From: Bradyrhizobium australiense
Lineage (GTDB): Bacteria; Pseudomonadota; Alphaproteobacteria; Rhizobiales; Xanthobacteraceae
DNA length: 64,000 nucleotides
NCBI RefSeq assembly: GCF_013114825.1
Contig: NZ_JAAVLX010000006.1
Span: 124,001-188,000 of the forward strand
Reading direction: 5' to 3'
The notes under the pieces were generated by a model that made no database searches, was not told the origin of the DNA, and was given only the letters and a program-made list of their open reading frames with translations. Every line of letters begins with the position of its first letter. Positions within the stretch are counted from its first letter, which is position 1. Positions 1 through 7,563 of this stretch are shown here, piece after piece. The translations under genes were made by a program, and so were the position numbers.

Positions 1-1274
1 AGACTGCAGCGTTTGCGTTGCCGATCCTGCACCGGATCCTGGAGAACCGGACCCGGCCGCAGCCGAAGAGCTGCCGCGTGCTGGTGCTGTCGCCGACCCG
101 CGAATTGTCGGGCCAGATCCTCGATAGTTTCAACGCCTATGGCCGCCATATCCGGCTGACCTCGGCGCTGGCGATCGGTGGTGTGCCGATGGGCCGCCAG
201 GTCCGCTCGGTCATGCAGGGCATCGAGGTGATGGTAGCGACGCCGGGCCGCCTGCTCGACCTCGTCCAGAGCAACGGGCTCAAGCTGAACCAGGTCGAGT
301 TCCTGGTGCTCGACGAAGCCGACCGCATGCTCGACATGGGCTTCATCAACGATATCCGCAAAGTCGTTGCCAAGCTGCCGATCAAGCGGCAGACGCTGTT
401 CTTCTCGGCCACGATGCCGAAGGATATCGCGGAACTCGCCGAATCCATGCTGCGCGACCCTGCGCGGGTGGCGGTGACGCCGGTGGCTTCCACCGTCGAA
501 CGCATCACCCAGCGCATCCTCCAGGTCGATTTCGCGGCCAAGCCGGCCATTCTCGCCCAGCTCCTCAAGCAAGAGCCGGTCGACCGCGCGCTGATCTTTA
601 CCCGCACCAAGCATGGCGCGGACAAGGTGGTGAAGGGCCTCGCCAAGGTCGGCATCAGGGCCGACGCCATTCACGGCAACAAGTCGCAGAACAACCGCGA
701 GCGCGCGCTGGCGGCGTTTCGCAGCGGCGAGATCCGCACCCTCGTCGCCACCGACATTGCCGCCCGGGGCATCGACGTCGATGGCATCAGCCATGTGGTG
801 AATTACGATCTGCCCAATGTTCCCGAAACCTACGTCCACCGCATCGGCCGCACCGCGCGTGCCGGCGCCGAGGGCGTGGCGATCTCGCTGATCGCGGGCG
901 CCGAGGAAATGGGCTATCTGCGCGATATCGAGCGGCTGATTCGCATCGCGCTGCCGCGAGAAGACCGCCGCACGCCCGGCAGCCGCGACGCCGCTCCGGC
1001 GCCCGCCCAACACCGGGGTGGACGCTCGGCGCCACGCGCCCACACCGTGAGGTCCAATGACGCGGGCCAGCCTTCAAAAGGCCCTCGCCGACGCCGCCGC
1101 GGTGGTGGTAATAATGCGCCGCCGCAGCCGAACCGGCACGAAGGGCCGCGTCCGGCGCAGCAGGGCGGCAAGAGCCAGGCCGGCCACAGCGAAGGCATTC
1201 AAGGCGTCGCCTTCTTGCATCGCGAGAGCCGTCCGAATAATCAATCGAACCGCAGCCACCGACCGCAGCGCTAG
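1..1274 (+). CDS. rhlE: DEAD-box RNA helicase, RhlE-like (5' end outside window)
   Basis: ATP-dependent RNA helicase that remodels structured RNA in the cytoplasm. The reading frame is open from base 3 (T-A-A-F-A-L-P), which is the sequence that normally follows the Walker A GKT, so the Q motif and Walker A lie just outside the window; a TTG at 18 is not a real start. Visible motifs in order are PTREL (Ia), TPGRLLDL (Ib), DEAD in LVLDEADRMLDMGF, SAT (III), LIFTRTKHGADK (IV), ATDIAARGIDV (V) and HRIGRTARAG (VI). A basic, Gly/Arg/Pro-rich tail of roughly 95 residues follows the helicase core, as in RhlE-type proteins, and probably binds RNA. infA starts 23 bp downstream, so the two may be co-transcribed. 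The family is certain; the RhlE sub-assignment is less so. Confidence 0.95.
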   Translation, partial: TAAFALPILHRILENRTRPQPKSCRVLVLSPTRELSGQILDSFNAYGRHIRLTSALAIGGVPMGRQVRSVMQGIEVMVATPGRLLDLVQSNGLKLNQVEFLVLDEADRMLDMGFINDIRKVVAKLPIKRQTLFFSATMPKDIAELAESMLRDPARVAVTPVASTVERITQRILQVDFAAKPAILAQLLKQEPVDRALIFTRTKHGADKVVKGLAKVGIRADAIHGNKSQNNRERALAAFRSGEIRTLVATDIAARGIDVDGISHVVNYDLPNVPETYVHRIGRTARAGAEGVAISLIAGAEEMGYLRDIERLIRIALPREDRRTPGSRDAAPAPAQHRGGRSAPRAHTVRSNDAGQPSKGPRRRRRGGGNNAPPQPNRHEGPRPAQQGGKSQAGHSEGIQGVAFLHRESRPNNQSNRSHRPQR

Positions 1275-1297
1275 CCTCGATCGACCTGGAGACCACC

Positions 1298-1582
1298 ATG
1301 GCTAAAGAAGAGCTGATCCAGTTCGAAGGACTGGTGACCGAAATCCTTCCCGACGCGCGCTACCGCGTGCAGCTCGACGCCGGACACGAGATCGTTGCCT
1401 ATACCGCAGGCAAGATGAAGAAGAACCGGATCAAGACGCTGGCAGGCGATCGCGTGACGATCGAAATGTCGCCGTACGATCTGGAGAAGGGTCGCCTGAT
1501 CTTCCGACACAAGGATGAGCGCCCTTCGACGGGCGCCCCGCGTGGTGCGCCGCCGCGCGGCGGCCAGTTCCGCCGCCGGTAA
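1298..1582 (+). CDS. infA: Translation initiation factor IF-1 with basic C-terminal extension
   Basis: Small S1/OB-fold protein that occupies the A site of the 30S subunit during initiation. Residues 1-72 match IF-1 throughout, with MAKEELIQFEG at the start, GKMKKNRIK in the middle and the SPYDLEKGRLIFRHK ending typical of the family. The usual length is about 72 residues; this one has 94, the extra being a Gly/Pro/Arg-rich tail ending in FRRR. The ATG at 1298 is preceded by a TGGAG ribosome site. Its place behind an RNA helicase and ahead of a cold-shock gene, rather than in a ribosomal or aat-type context, suggests a second or specialised infA copy. Whether another infA exists in the genome cannot be seen here. 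Confidence 0.95.
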   Translation: MAKEELIQFEGLVTEILPDARYRVQLDAGHEIVAYTAGKMKKNRIKTLAGDRVTIEMSPYDLEKGRLIFRHKDERPSTGAPRGAPPRGGQFRRR

Positions 1583-1607
1583 ACGCATCGTAAACGCCTT
1601 CGAAATT

Positions 1608-1633
1608 GCGCGCGACGCGGCCCCGTCGCGCGC
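1608..1633 (+). terminator. GC-rich hairpin after infA
   Basis: A 10-bp perfect stem (gcgcgcgacg paired with cgtcgcgcgc) with a 6-base loop lies 25 bp after the infA stop. No T-run follows, so it is only a weak candidate for a terminator or a 3'-end stabilising hairpin. Confidence 0.35.
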
Positions 1634-1679
1634 AAGCGCGGGTGGCTGGCCGGCCGAATCAAAAAATCGCACGTCAGGA

Positions 1680-1708
1680 TTGTTTTGGACCCTACTATCG
1701 AATAATAT
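1680..1708 (+). promoter_or_regulatory. Candidate sigma-70 type promoter for cspA
   Basis: TTGTTT at 1680-1685 and TAATAT at 1703-1708 are separated by exactly 17 bp, in an AT-rich patch unusual for this GC-rich sequence. Transcription from it would give a leader of about 135 nt before cspA. Long leaders are known for cold-shock genes. The assignment is by inspection only. Confidence 0.45.
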
Positions 1709-1746
1709 TAAGTATCGATTTTCGGCCGGACGACATTAGCTATCCA

Positions 1747-1818
1747 CCGGTACAGCCGGTTTAGACGCTGACGACCCTTCCAAAAATTCGATCTCACCAG
1801 CCCATCGAAGGGTGGGCT
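1747..1818 (+). promoter_or_regulatory. Structured 5' leader of cspA
   Basis: The predicted leader contains two short inverted repeats: ccgg/ccgg around a short loop at 1747-1759 and agccca/tgggct around an 8-base loop at 1799-1818. The second ends about 15 bases before the purine-rich ribosome site. Such leaders can act as temperature-dependent RNA switches in cspA genes; that role here is an inference from position. Confidence 0.3.
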
Positions 1819-1850
1819 ACGACTTGTATATCTGAGAAGGGACTACCCCC

Positions 1851-2063
1851 GTGAGCATGGGAACCGTGAAGTGGTTTAACGCAACCAAGGGCTATGGCTT
1901 CATCCAGCCGGATGACGGCGGCAATGACGTGTTCGTGCACATCAGCGCTGTCGAGCGTGCCGGCCTCGGAACGTTGCGTGAAGGCCAGAAGATCTCCTAC
2001 GAAATCGTGGCAGATCGCCGTTCTGGCAAATCTTCGGCCGACAATCTGCGCGCCGCCGGATAA
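1851..2063 (+). CDS. cspA: Cold-shock protein, CspA family
   Basis: Single-stranded nucleic-acid binding protein acting as an RNA chaperone. The 70 residues form a complete cold-shock domain with both RNA-binding motifs visible: KGYGFIQPD (RNP1, usually KGFGFI) and VFVHISAV (RNP2). The GTG at 1851 follows a GAGAAGGGA ribosome site; an ATG two codons later (1857) is an alternative start that would remove only two residues. A strong intrinsic terminator lies 47 bp beyond the stop, so the gene is probably monocistronic. Its neighbours upstream, a DEAD-box helicase and IF-1, are both functions tied to cold-shock translation in other bacteria. Confidence 0.95.
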   Translation: MSMGTVKWFNATKGYGFIQPDDGGNDVFVHISAVERAGLGTLREGQKISYEIVADRRSGKSSADNLRAAG

Positions 2064-2109
2064 GGGATTTCCTCCGGCCTAGGCCGCGAAATCCAATTCG
2101 AAAGATAGA

Positions 2110-2137
2110 AAGGCCGCGCTGGTGCGCGGCCTTTTTT
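2110..2137 (+). terminator. Intrinsic terminator after cspA
   Basis: A 9-bp perfect GC-rich stem (aggccgcgc and gcgcggcct) with a 4-base loop is followed directly by a T-run. It sits 47 bp after the cspA stop on the same strand. Confidence 0.9.
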
Positions 2138-2345
2138 ATTTGGTCGGTGCGGGCGATCTGGCTATCGACGAAGAATGCGCAGGCGTTGCGCCTTCACGGA
2201 GCCCACGTAGTAAAGAGATCGTAACCGACCGCTCCTGAAATCGCTAACATCCGAGATCAGTCTCTTTTTTGGTAATCGAATTAAGGGGCACTTAGGGAGG
2301 CTAGGGCTACGATCGCGCGCTTTTGGATAGCCAGGGGGCGCTCTC

Positions 2346-3926
2346 GTGCCATTTCGTCTTCAGCAGTTTCTTTCCCGTTTCCGCCGCGATCGACGCGGCA
2401 ATGTCGCGATAATTTTCACGATCGCGGCGATCCCCCTGGTATCGGCCATTGGTTCTGCGGTGGATTACTCGCTCGCGACCCGAATGAAGGCAAAACTGCA
2501 AACCGCGGCAGACTCCGCGAGCATTGCCGCGCTTTCGCAGAAATCGCCTGGCTTTCTCGCGGCCTCGGTAATGTCAGGCAACGGCTCGGTCGCCGCCGGC
2601 ATTACCGATGCCAACAATGTCTTTGACGCCAACATGAACGGGATCACCGGCTACCAAAACCTGGTTCGCACCAGCACCGTTACGAAGACCGGAATCAAGC
2701 TGGCTGCCAGCGTCACGTTCACTGCCGATGTACCGGTAACCTTCCTGAAAGTGATCGGGTTTCAGAAACTGACGGTAACAGGCGTTTCAAGCTCGGCCGC
2801 CACGCTGCCGCCGTATCTCGATTTTTATCTGACGCTGGACGTCTCGGGGTCGATGGGCCTGCCGTCGACGGGCGCCGAGCAGACGCGGCTTTCCCAAGTC
2901 AACCCGGATAACTATCGCCAATATCCCACCGGCTGCACCTTCGCCTGCCATTTTACGCCGAAAAACAGCGCCTGCACTGATACCGGGACCCAGGCATATC
3001 CAACGAACGGCGCTTGTCTGGGCTATGCGATCTCACGCGTCAGCCAGACCGGATACAAAGGTCTTCTCTCGAACACGACAGTCAATTCGACTTATCCTGC
3101 GGGTAAGAAACTCCCAGATACGATGGTGCCCGGTCTGCCCGATTCGCTGTATGCGGCCTTGACGCCGGTTTCATCCTGCGACACCGACGGCACCAACGCA
3201 TGCATCCAGTTGCGCGCCGACGCTGTCGGCTACGCCGTGAACGAATTGTTCAAGACCGCGAATGCCTCCGCGAAGGTTGCCAACCAGTTCCGGATCGGTC
3301 TCTACCCGTTCATTCGGTATCTCTACGCCTATTTTCCTCTGACCAGCAGCATCAACGGCTCTCCCACCAATTCCTCAACCATCAACTACGCCGCCGCAAA
3401 CCTTGCCACGCTGCTTGACACAAATATGAATGCAAACCTTGGCTCCGGCGGCACGCATATCGATACCGCGCTTAATTCGGTCAATAACCTCATCTCCGGC
3501 GGCAGCGGCCTCGTCGGCGACGGCAGCACGCCGACCACCCCGCAGCCTTACGTCTTCCTCGTCACCGACGGCGCACAAGACAACCAAGTCAAGGGCGTTC
3601 CCAACGGCAGCTGGTCCGGCAGCAACCACGCCACCGTGCTAAGCGACCCCGTTAACAGCTACCCCAACGCCTGCAAGACGCTCAAGGACCGCAACATCAT
3701 CGTTTCCGTGCTCTATATTCCCTATGAACCGATCTCTCCCGTGAACACGACCTTTGCTGGCAATGAAGACACCTATGCCAACAACAACATCCCGAAAATT
3801 GCGCCCAGTCTTCAAGCCTGCGCGTCACCTGGCTTCTTCTACACAGCGAACACGCCAACTGATATCACAGCGGCGCTGAACGCCATGTTCAACCACGCGC
3901 TGCAAACCGCACATATTACGCAATGA
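2346..3926 (+). CDS. tadG: TadG-like pilus assembly protein with von Willebrand factor A domain
   Basis: Membrane-anchored protein of the Tad/Flp pilus system. The N terminus (DRRGNVAIIFTIAAIPLV) is the TadE/TadG membrane helix with the Arg-Gly-Asn motif. A von Willebrand A domain begins near residue 160, with the metal-binding motif DVSGSM at 165-170 and a second conserved stretch (VFLVTDGAQDN) near 405. Between them lies an insertion of over 100 residues with six cysteines at about 197, 201, 210, 224, 278 and 286, which could form disulfides outside the inner membrane. The start is a GTG at 2346 preceding PFRLQQF. It converges on two TadE-like genes starting beyond 4513, so this forms a separate minor-pilin cluster 8 kb away from the main cpa operon. 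The exact role of TadG proteins is not settled. Confidence 0.85.
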   Translation: MPFRLQQFLSRFRRDRRGNVAIIFTIAAIPLVSAIGSAVDYSLATRMKAKLQTAADSASIAALSQKSPGFLAASVMSGNGSVAAGITDANNVFDANMNGITGYQNLVRTSTVTKTGIKLAASVTFTADVPVTFLKVIGFQKLTVTGVSSSAATLPPYLDFYLTLDVSGSMGLPSTGAEQTRLSQVNPDNYRQYPTGCTFACHFTPKNSACTDTGTQAYPTNGACLGYAISRVSQTGYKGLLSNTTVNSTYPAGKKLPDTMVPGLPDSLYAALTPVSSCDTDGTNACIQLRADAVGYAVNELFKTANASAKVANQFRIGLYPFIRYLYAYFPLTSSINGSPTNSSTINYAAANLATLLDTNMNANLGSGGTHIDTALNSVNNLISGGSGLVGDGSTPTTPQPYVFLVTDGAQDNQVKGVPNGSWSGSNHATVLSDPVNSYPNACKTLKDRNIIVSVLYIPYEPISPVNTTFAGNEDTYANNNIPKIAPSLQACASPGFFYTANTPTDITAALNAMFNHALQTAHITQ

Positions 3927-4512
3927 CCTGACAGAAAGCGCCGGCCATCTGCCCCAACGGGGCTGTCGGCGTGGGTCTTCAAAATCGGCAAAGACCGCGG
4001 ATGGCCACGGGGCCAGCGTTTTTCGTCGCGTCCTATCCCCAAGATGGCAAGGCGCCCAGAAGGACCACGATGCGATCGGTTGTCCGTTCGATGGCCAGCC
4101 AGCCCAGGCAGGCGGTAGATCGAGGAAAGCCGGATTCTGGCGCGCGCATTGGATCCTGATCCGATCAAATTGAATCGGGTCAGGATCTAAAATCTCTGTC
4201 TGAGCATGACCTCCGGGCAAACGCTTCGGGTTTGTCCCGAGGAAACCCGGCTTCCGCTTTTCCGAATGATGCGCTGGCAGCTCAAGCCACGATGCGTTGG
4301 GCAGAGGCGGCTTGTGTCGGAGAGTTGGACGTATCCCGCACTAAAAAATGGAGTGCTGCTGTACGCGAGCCGCTTTCCGATGCAGGGGATCAAGCCCGCC
4401 CTTAGCGAAGCCTGAACCAAGGCAACCCCACGAAGACGGCGCCGATCCTTCCTTCAAGAGGAGGTCGCAGTGAACGCTAACGAGTTGCGAAGGTTGTTCG
4501 GAACTGCTGCCG
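3927..4512. other. 586-bp convergent intergenic region with repeat-derived sequence
   Basis: This gap between the convergent tadG and tadE-like genes holds a repeat-like block (about 4150-4275) that shares a 28-base element with 6588-6615, plus a possible short reading frame starting at 4470. No RNA gene or clear terminator was recognised. A 69-codon plus-strand frame at 4206-4415 begins inside the repeat block and shows no recognisable domain, so I do not call it a gene. Confidence 0.5.
4150..4275. repeat. Intergenic repeat element, copy 1
   Basis: The block opens with interleaved inverted segments (tgatccgatcaaattg, then aatcgggtca) and includes the 28-base element at 4214-4241 centred on a caaacgc-ttc-g(g)gtttg hairpin. 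A near-identical version of that element is at 6588-6615. From memory, elements of this wording are common in Bradyrhizobium intergenic DNA; the copy number needs a genome search. Confidence 0.5.
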
Positions 4513-4568
4513 TCACAGTGTCGGACAAGCCGGGAGGCTACTTCCCGAAGGGGGTGTTGGATATATAA
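4470..4568 (+). CDS. Possible 32-residue peptide with a strong ribosome site
   Basis: A GTG at 4470 is preceded by a perfect AGGAGG at a 5-base spacing, and the frame runs 32 codons to a TAA. It overlaps the 3' end of the minus-strand tadE-like gene by 56 bases. The peptide starts NANELRRLFG and ends GGYFPKGVLDI. The pattern ELRRLFG followed by YFPK faintly resembles small AlpA-type excisionase HTH proteins, but it lacks a convincing recognition helix, so it may be a remnant. I do not recognise a function; the ribosome site is the only strong evidence. Confidence 0.25.
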   Translation: MNANELRRLFGTAAVTVSDKPGGYFPKGVLDI

Positions 4569-5148
4569 CGCAGAGCACCGTGCGCGGACGCGTGAAGGCT
4601 GCATCGTTAAAGGTTAGACCAGTCTTCGCCAGCACATAACCGACGGCCGGCGTATACTTGTAGCTGACCTCGCTCCAGATCACGTATGTCCCCTTGGCCG
4701 CGACGAGAGTTGTAGGCAACACCACAACGTCACCCTGATTATGAGGCGGCGTCGACGCGATCGAAACATTGCCTGCTGTATCGATCGCCAACCCCTTGCT
4801 CCACTGAACCCGAGCGGCCCCCGATGCGCTATCGATGTAAACCTCCGTGATCGAGGATATCAACGGCGAACCCGGGTAAGGTGTCATGATCGCCTTTGCC
4901 GTTTCACCGAAACTGAGGAGATCGGCATTCGCCACGCTCGCCATCTGAGACGTCAGGTCGGAAAGCGTTCGCGCCACCAGGGTGGCCTTGCGATCCACGG
5001 CAACGGCGGACGAAATCTCGACCACTCCGAAGAACATCACCGCCATGATCGGAAAGACCATGGCAAACTCGACAGCCGCGAGACCGCTGCGATCATCCAT
5101 CAGGCTGCGCACTCGAAACGACATTTTCTGCAACGGGGATACCATCAT
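4513..5148 (-). CDS. TadE/TadG-family pseudopilin
   Basis: Minor-pilin-like protein of the Tad pilus. The N-terminal motif DRSGLAAVEFAMVFPIMAVMFF is the TadE signature: a short basic cytoplasmic segment, a prepilin-peptidase type Gly followed by A-A-V-E-F, then one hydrophobic helix. The remaining 170 or so residues are an extracytoplasmic region without a recognised enzyme domain, ending in two cysteines (VLCVIYP and LPACPTL) that could pair. The length of 211 fits TadE-like proteins. Translation can begin at either of two adjacent ATG codons (5148 or 5145). It starts 3 bp after the stop of the upstream tadE-like gene, so the two are co-transcribed and probably form a pair of minor pilins. 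Confidence 0.85.
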   Translation of the reverse strand: MMVSPLQKMSFRVRSLMDDRSGLAAVEFAMVFPIMAVMFFGVVEISSAVAVDRKATLVARTLSDLTSQMASVANADLLSFGETAKAIMTPYPGSPLISSITEVYIDSASGAARVQWSKGLAIDTAGNVSIASTPPHNQGDVVVLPTTLVAAKGTYVIWSEVSYKYTPAVGYVLAKTGLTFNDAAFTRPRTVLCVIYPTPPSGSSLPACPTL

Positions 5149-5151
5149 CTA

Positions 5152-5706
5152 TCACGGCTCTACATGAAAAGCGGCGGTCGCAGCGAGCAGCCGCTGGCTG
5201 CCATTGAGATTTGCAATGTTGAAGCCGAACCGCGTCACGAACAGCGGCCATTGATAAAAGGCGCGAATGACGACGGTGTTGGGAGAGCCGGCTGGCGGCA
5301 GAGAATATGAGAAAGGTCCAGTCAGGCTTCCACCGGAGATCGGATCGGTGATCGTGATCGCGGTGCCTGGGGTAAAGACCTTCACATCCACGGTAATGTT
5401 GCCCAGATTGCCGGAGCAGTTGAACATCACCTTGATGCGATTGCAGAGGTCCGTTTTGAATGCATTTTCGGTCATGCCGCTGTCCTGGGCTTGATGCGTG
5501 AGCATCATCCGCGCGCTTTCCGCCGTTCCATGCTCCAGAAGCTGGCCCGCAAAAAATACGATCGCCACCTCGATAATCGCAAACAGCATGCCGAGGAACA
5601 ACGGCGCAACCAGCGCGAACTCGACGGCGGCCGAACCCCGGCGGTTGCGGCGAAATCGGTACAGTACATTTCTGACAGAGACTGTTGCAGCAGCGGGTGA
5701 CGACAT
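5152..5706 (-). CDS. tadE: TadE-family pseudopilin
   Basis: Minor pilin of the Tad system. Residues 20-45 carry RRGSAAVEFALVAPLFLGMLF, with the conserved Gly-x-A-A-V-E-F processing region and a single membrane helix. The rest is extracytoplasmic and includes two cysteines (LCNRIKVMFNCSG). At 184 residues it is a typical TadE length. It is the first gene of a two-gene unit with the tadE-like gene that follows 3 bp downstream. The cpaA prepilin peptidase at 12174 is the likely processing enzyme. Confidence 0.85.
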   Translation of the reverse strand: MSSPAAATVSVRNVLYRFRRNRRGSAAVEFALVAPLFLGMLFAIIEVAIVFFAGQLLEHGTAESARMMLTHQAQDSGMTENAFKTDLCNRIKVMFNCSGNLGNITVDVKVFTPGTAITITDPISGGSLTGPFSYSLPPAGSPNTVVIRAFYQWPLFVTRFGFNIANLNGSQRLLAATAAFHVEP

Positions 5707-5899
5707 CGAAAGATCCCCAGACGGCAGCGATTATCCGCCTGCAAGAACTACCGCAAAGTGATTGTGGAAGTGTTTCGTCGAATCGAGGTAGAGCGGCCCG
5801 GCCCGCTAACCGGGCGTTTACTATCTTCGGAACGGGCCTCGTGCGGGCCGAAATCGATTCGAGGACGGGCTAATGCGGCGGACACGCCGACTGCAGTTT

Positions 5900-5922
5900 C
5901 GGTTCTGATTCGATCAGAACCG
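5900..5922 (-). terminator. Hairpin downstream of the secretin N-domain gene
   Basis: A perfect 10-bp stem (cggttctgat and atcagaaccg) with a 3-base loop starts 17 bp past the stop of the minus-strand gene at 5939. There is no U-run, so it may be a weak or Rho-assisted terminator, or another intergenic palindromic repeat. Confidence 0.35.
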
Positions 5923-5938
5923 GAAGAGCTCAGGTTGC

Positions 5939-6430
5939 CTATTTGGTCCCTGCGTTGGCGGCTTGACCGCTGAGAGAACCGGCCTGATCAATGGCGGTCC
6001 TGAAGTAGCCGTCGCCGTCGCCAAGGGTGACCCGGCGCTGGCAGATCGGCATGCAGCTATAGGATTCGCGCTCGACGCCGCGGTAGACGGTGACGAGCTG
6101 ATCGGTCGGGCCTTCGACCTGGATCTGACGGTCCACCAACACTTCGCCGTTACGGTCCATGGCGATGAAATTGGTCGCGCCGTAGCCCTTGCCAGTAACG
6201 ACGACGATGCCGCCGCTTTGCAGCGTGACGTCTGCAATCAGGGGATTTCCGACCACGATGGTAGAGACCTTGGCAGGAAGCTTCACGAGCTTCGCCTGGT
6301 CGACGTAGACGGCGATTCGGTCGGGATCGGGCGAGGCCAGGCCGACGGCCGGCCACAGCAGGATTCCTGCAGCGAGAGAACGCAATCCAAAACGCGCGCG
6401 TGCGCGAATACGCGGGAACTTGAACGACAT
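5939..6430 (-). CDS. Free-standing pilus secretin N-domain protein
   Basis: Exported protein with a signal peptide (hydrophobic ILLWPAVGLA, cleavage predicted near ASPDP). The mature part is the short beta-rich domain found at the N terminus of the CpaC secretin: DQAKLVKLPAKVSTIVVGNPLIADV corresponds to GIGKSIVIDLPREIKDVLVADPKIANAV in cpaC of this window, and GATNFIAMDRNGE to GQTNIVFFDSTGA. There is no secretin pore domain; the protein ends after about 45 more residues that include a CMPIC pair. At 163 residues it is complete, starting at the ATG at 6430. It lies upstream of, and on the same strand as, the two tadE genes, so it is probably a periplasmic accessory of the minor-pilin cluster. 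Confidence 0.8.
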   Translation of the reverse strand: MSFKFPRIRARARFGLRSLAAGILLWPAVGLASPDPDRIAVYVDQAKLVKLPAKVSTIVVGNPLIADVTLQSGGIVVVTGKGYGATNFIAMDRNGEVLVDRQIQVEGPTDQLVTVYRGVERESYSCMPICQRRVTLGDGDGYFRTAIDQAGSLSGQAANAGTK

Positions 6431-6587
6431 ACTTTACCCCGGGGCATCAACAAGCCGGCAATGGCGATACGCAGCGGAACCGGCGCCCGACAAAGTGAAT
6501 CTGACGACAATTCATGAACAAAGGGCAAATAGGCCCCGGCATGCGGCAAGAAATCCGCCATTAGCCCATTTATGTGGGCGCGATCTG

Positions 6588-6615
6588 CGGGCAAACGCTT
6601 CGCGTTTGTCCCGAG
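6588..6615. repeat. Intergenic repeat element, copy 2
   Basis: A 28-base element centred on the perfect hairpin caaacgc-ttc-gcgtttg, differing by one base from the element at 4214-4241. The surrounding words also match (cccgag followed by a gaaa-ccgg stretch). Confidence 0.6.
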
Positions 6616-6638
6616 AGAAAGCCGGTGCCCAGCTTGCG

Positions 6639-7496
6639 CTAACGCTGCCCTGCGGGTCCGGACCTGCCCCATTTGCGGAACGGATAGGCCAGTTGCCCGA
6701 TGATCTCGCGGGGAAACGAGACCTGGTCGTCCACGCCATAATTCTCCGGCAGCGCGCATTTAGGCATCCGGAAGGTCCCGAACAGCAGGTCCCAGAGCGG
6801 AAAGGTGCCGGCGAAATTGGTGTCCCCGCCCTCCTCGCGACAGGTGTGGTGCCAGCGATGAAACACCGGCGTTGCAACGACGTATTTGAACGGTCCGAGC
6901 GTCCAGTTGAGGTTGGCGTGAACGAACGCCGAATGGAAGATGTTGAACGGCCCGAGCCAGAGCATCACGCCCGGCGAAATGCCGGCCACCAGCAGCGCGA
7001 CATCGACCCCGATAGTGCCTAACAGCAGATTGACGGGATGAAAGCGCGCCGCCGAGATCCAGTCCACATCCTCCGACGAATGATGAATGGCGTGGTAGTT
7101 CCAGAACCCGCCTCCGTGGAACATGCGGTGCAGCCAGTACATCATGAAGTCGGCCGCGACCAGAAACAGGATCGCCTGCAGCCATAAGGGCATCCTCGAC
7201 ATCGGGCCGTGGCCGTTGTCGTAGAAGGCGATCAGCTCGTCGGCGTCGTGAATTCCAAACAGCAAAGCGGCGCCGAGCACCAACAGCCCGATCCGAAACA
7301 CGCGCGCGAACAGCGGCACCATGAACCAGTAGCAGATGTCGGTGACGAGCTCGCGCTTGCGCCACCACGGCTTGCCGGGATTGCAAGCCCAGAAATGCGA
7401 AAGCAGCGAGAACAGCAGCGCCAGCGCGATCGTAACCGGCACCACCTTGGCCAGGGTCTGGCCGAGCATTTCGACGATTTCGGTCGGCAGGTTCAT
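6639..7496 (-). CDS. Sterol desaturase/fatty acid hydroxylase family protein A
   Basis: Integral membrane di-iron oxygenase that would hydroxylate or desaturate a lipid; the substrate is unknown. The three histidine clusters of the family are present: HRMFH, HAIHHSSED and HRWHH, between several hydrophobic helices. The start at 7496 (MNLPTEIVEML) is chosen because it aligns with the start of paralogue B at 11506 and avoids overlapping the membrane protein upstream; an in-frame extension to 7607 is rejected. The 285-residue length fits the family. It is most similar to the gene at 10679 by reading, with long identical stretches, the main differences being a longer C-terminal tail here. Hopanoid or other membrane lipids are plausible substrates in this group of bacteria, but that is inference. 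Confidence 0.9.
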   Translation of the reverse strand: MNLPTEIVEMLGQTLAKVVPVTIALALLFSLLSHFWACNPGKPWWRKRELVTDICYWFMVPLFARVFRIGLLVLGAALLFGIHDADELIAFYDNGHGPMSRMPLWLQAILFLVAADFMMYWLHRMFHGGGFWNYHAIHHSSEDVDWISAARFHPVNLLLGTIGVDVALLVAGISPGVMLWLGPFNIFHSAFVHANLNWTLGPFKYVVATPVFHRWHHTCREEGGDTNFAGTFPLWDLLFGTFRMPKCALPENYGVDDQVSFPREIIGQLAYPFRKWGRSGPAGQR

Positions 7497-7563
7497 CCGG
7501 TCCGCGTACCAGAATCCTGGCCCGCCCGCCAGTTTGCCCGCTGCAAATCGAAGGTGATCCGGG

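Noticed and set aside
4206..4415. 69-codon plus-strand frame between tadG and the tadE-like gene
   Set aside because: It starts inside a repeat block and has no good ribosome site or domain.
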